Below are positions 62,510-64,000 of a DNA stretch of 64,000 nt, piece after piece; within the stretch, counting starts at the first letter, position 1, and every line of letters begins with the position of its first letter. Made by a program: the position numbers and the translations under genes. The DNA lies in contig CM037838.1 of the NCBI GenBank assembly GCA_021234535.1, positions 25,831,969 through 25,895,968 on the forward strand. Direction: 5' to 3'. A model generated the notes under the pieces. It worked only from the letters and a program-made list of their open reading frames with translations. It was not told the origin of the DNA and made no database searches. Source of the stretch: Stichopus chloronotus. Its lineage: Eukaryota; Echinodermata; Holothuroidea; Aspidochirotida; Stichopodidae.

Positions 62510-62600
62510 TAACATTAACATAACCACTTTGTCATAAGTAACCACTAACATAACCACTTTGTCATAAGTAACCACTAACATAACCACTTTGTCATAAGTA
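62510..62600 (+). repeat. Three-copy 30-base tandem repeat
   Basis: AACATAACCACTTTGTCATA followed by AGTAACCACT is repeated three times almost perfectly. On the minus strand it is open and encodes repeated DKVVMLVVTY, but nothing suggests that it is translated. Confidence 0.8.
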
Positions 62601-63579
62601 AAAACTGTTAAAACTTCATTCTTGCGATTTTACAACTGCCAAACAACTATCAATTATTTCATATACTGTATATTAAATTAACAATTGTCCTTCAGTATTT
62701 AAAGAAGCTGCGTATTACTTTCGTAATTGTCACAGGTGACACCCCCTTCTCCCGTTTTATTAGTTCTGGCAGGAAGAGGGCTCTTTACAACCTTCAGAAC
62801 AATTCATGAGTCAACAATGTAGAAGATACAGTACATCTTTTTGTTTACAATGACATGTTCACATTTGGTGTCCCTGGTGAGTCAATCACAATCTAGTGTA
62901 CATATCATAAAAGACTGTAGCACATATCTACACAATTTGCATCACATTTACTACCACCACAATGGCAATAGTTCACAATTCTACTTTAAAGGAGGACAGT
63001 TGTGGCACTTTAATCAACAATGGATCTCAAGGGGGAGGGAAGACTGTCCCATCTTAGAATGAGCAAGAAAAAATATAAAATTACACAGTAGTAAAAAAAA
63101 AATTCAAGTCCAACAGACACATTTCCCTAAACATATACAGTATATGGTGTATAATGAAGCCTGTAATGACCAACAGTACTACACTATTTTCGTGCATTCA
63201 AACTGTCTGAGCTTCCGGGGCCTCCAGCCCCTCTTATTACAGCAAAAGCTGGATCTGCCCCTTATTGTCATATGGTATATTTGGAGCTTAAAAGTTGGTT
63301 AAAGCTGCACAGAACCTAAAACAGCTACTGCACTGTGCATCATGACTTGCACAACATGTGGGGTCAAACTGGACAGTATCATATGACACAGAGCTGCCTA
63401 CAGCCTATACAAGTCCCACCTTACAGTACACCACCTGTACCTAGTGTTACTCTCTCACAAGGGATATTTTGAAATAAACAGTTAGGATACTCACACAGAA
63501 GAGAAAAATTCTGGTATACTTAGGCCTATCACAGATCAATATTGATTTACAATATTTGTACTTGAACTTACTTCTATTT

Positions 63580-64000
63580 CTGAAGATAAACACTTGCTAG
63601 CTGCTATTTTTGGTTTGACTTCCTGTTTTTAATGCATGTTATATTGCTTTCAATTCTTACTTTTGTGTTAAGGTTGTGCCTATCTTTATATCTCTTTTCA
63701 TTCTTTTCCTGTGTTTTCTTTCTACCGCACTGCACAGGCGGCCTTCCTTTATTGTCATAGTGTTCTTAAGGTTTTATAACAAACCTTGTTTCTCCCTGTT
63801 GCTCTTTGCTTTGTATAGCATGTTTTATTAATTTTTATATTTTGTATTTTATTGTCTCAAGATTCATGTTTTGTAACTTGTAAATTATTCAGCATTCTCA
63901 TTTGTAACTTAAGTTTTCAGTCCTTAGAGATTCTGTGAGCCACTTTGATTTTGAAATGTATGGAAGGCAGGACCTAATTAAAAACACATGTGATGAATAT
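63580..64000 (+). mobile_element. Possible 3' tail of a LINE-like element, running to the window edge
   Basis: T-rich sequence ends in CTGTGAGCCACTTTGATTTT followed by GAAATGTATGGAAGGCAGG. This resembles the '..GCGCTTTGA..TATGAAAGGCGCTATA..' ending of several LINE families. It is cut off by the window and no coding part is visible. Confidence 0.3.

Larger units (their letters stand above)
61675..64000. other. Region upstream of the first recognised Crumbs exon
   Basis: By phase there must be at least one more 5' exon ending in phase 1. I found no ATG with a hydrophobic leader and a phase-1 donor on the minus strand here, so the signal-peptide exon probably lies beyond the window. Contents are a 30-base tandem repeat (62510-62600) and, at the far end, a LINE-like tail. 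Confidence 0.5.

Noticed and set aside
62369..62587. Minus-strand hydrophobic open frame upstream of the first Crumbs exon, considered as a signal-peptide exon
   Set aside because: It is largely a translation of the 30-base tandem repeat, ends in a stop rather than a phase-1 donor, and has no acceptable start context.
62510..62600. Direct repeats considered as a CRISPR-like array
   Set aside because: The units are contiguous with no spacers; this is a simple tandem repeat in an animal genome.

Overview
This is a window of animal nuclear DNA. It is AT-rich, with long introns, canonical GT-AG splice sites, many simple repeats and decayed transposons. I see no bacterial-style operons, rRNA or CRISPR. 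The coding content is an invertebrate-type Crumbs gene and a cysteine-rich domain that genome projects label 'short-chain collagen C4-like'. Together with the repeat style this suggests a marine invertebrate, perhaps an echinoderm or another non-vertebrate deuterostome. The species assignment is inference only.

Right half (28,821-61,674, minus strand): one large gene fills this part. Fifteen coding exons can be placed to the base by splice sites and reading phase. They encode most of a Crumbs apical-polarity protein of about 1,685 residues. In order these are an N-terminal laminin-G-like domain, four EGF repeats, three further laminin-G domains separated by EGF repeats, a block of EGF repeats, one transmembrane helix, and a short tail with the GTYSPS juxtamembrane motif and the terminal ERLI PDZ ligand. 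Only the signal-peptide exon and 5' end are missing, probably beyond position 64,000. Two exons (57,965-58,697 and 29,653-29,895) each carry a one-base frame break inside an EGF repeat. Everything else looks under strong constraint, so assembly errors are more likely than a dead gene.

Left half (1-28,000): two exons on the minus strand (7,150-7,260 and 3,662-4,092) join in phase. They encode the C-terminal module of a short-chain collagen C4-like extracellular protein. A third minus-strand exon (21,086-21,382) encodes a signal peptide, a histidine-rich stretch and a coiled coil. It could be the first exon of the same gene, but I found no connecting or Gly-X-Y collagen exons, so that link is unproven.

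The rest is non-coding: a 666-bp inverted-repeat element with TTAA flanks, several dispersed and tandem repeat families (one carrying repeated nuclear-receptor DR1 motifs), LINE-like 3' tails and microsatellites. Poly-G/C runs of 10 or more bases are strongly concentrated in the first 22 kb.
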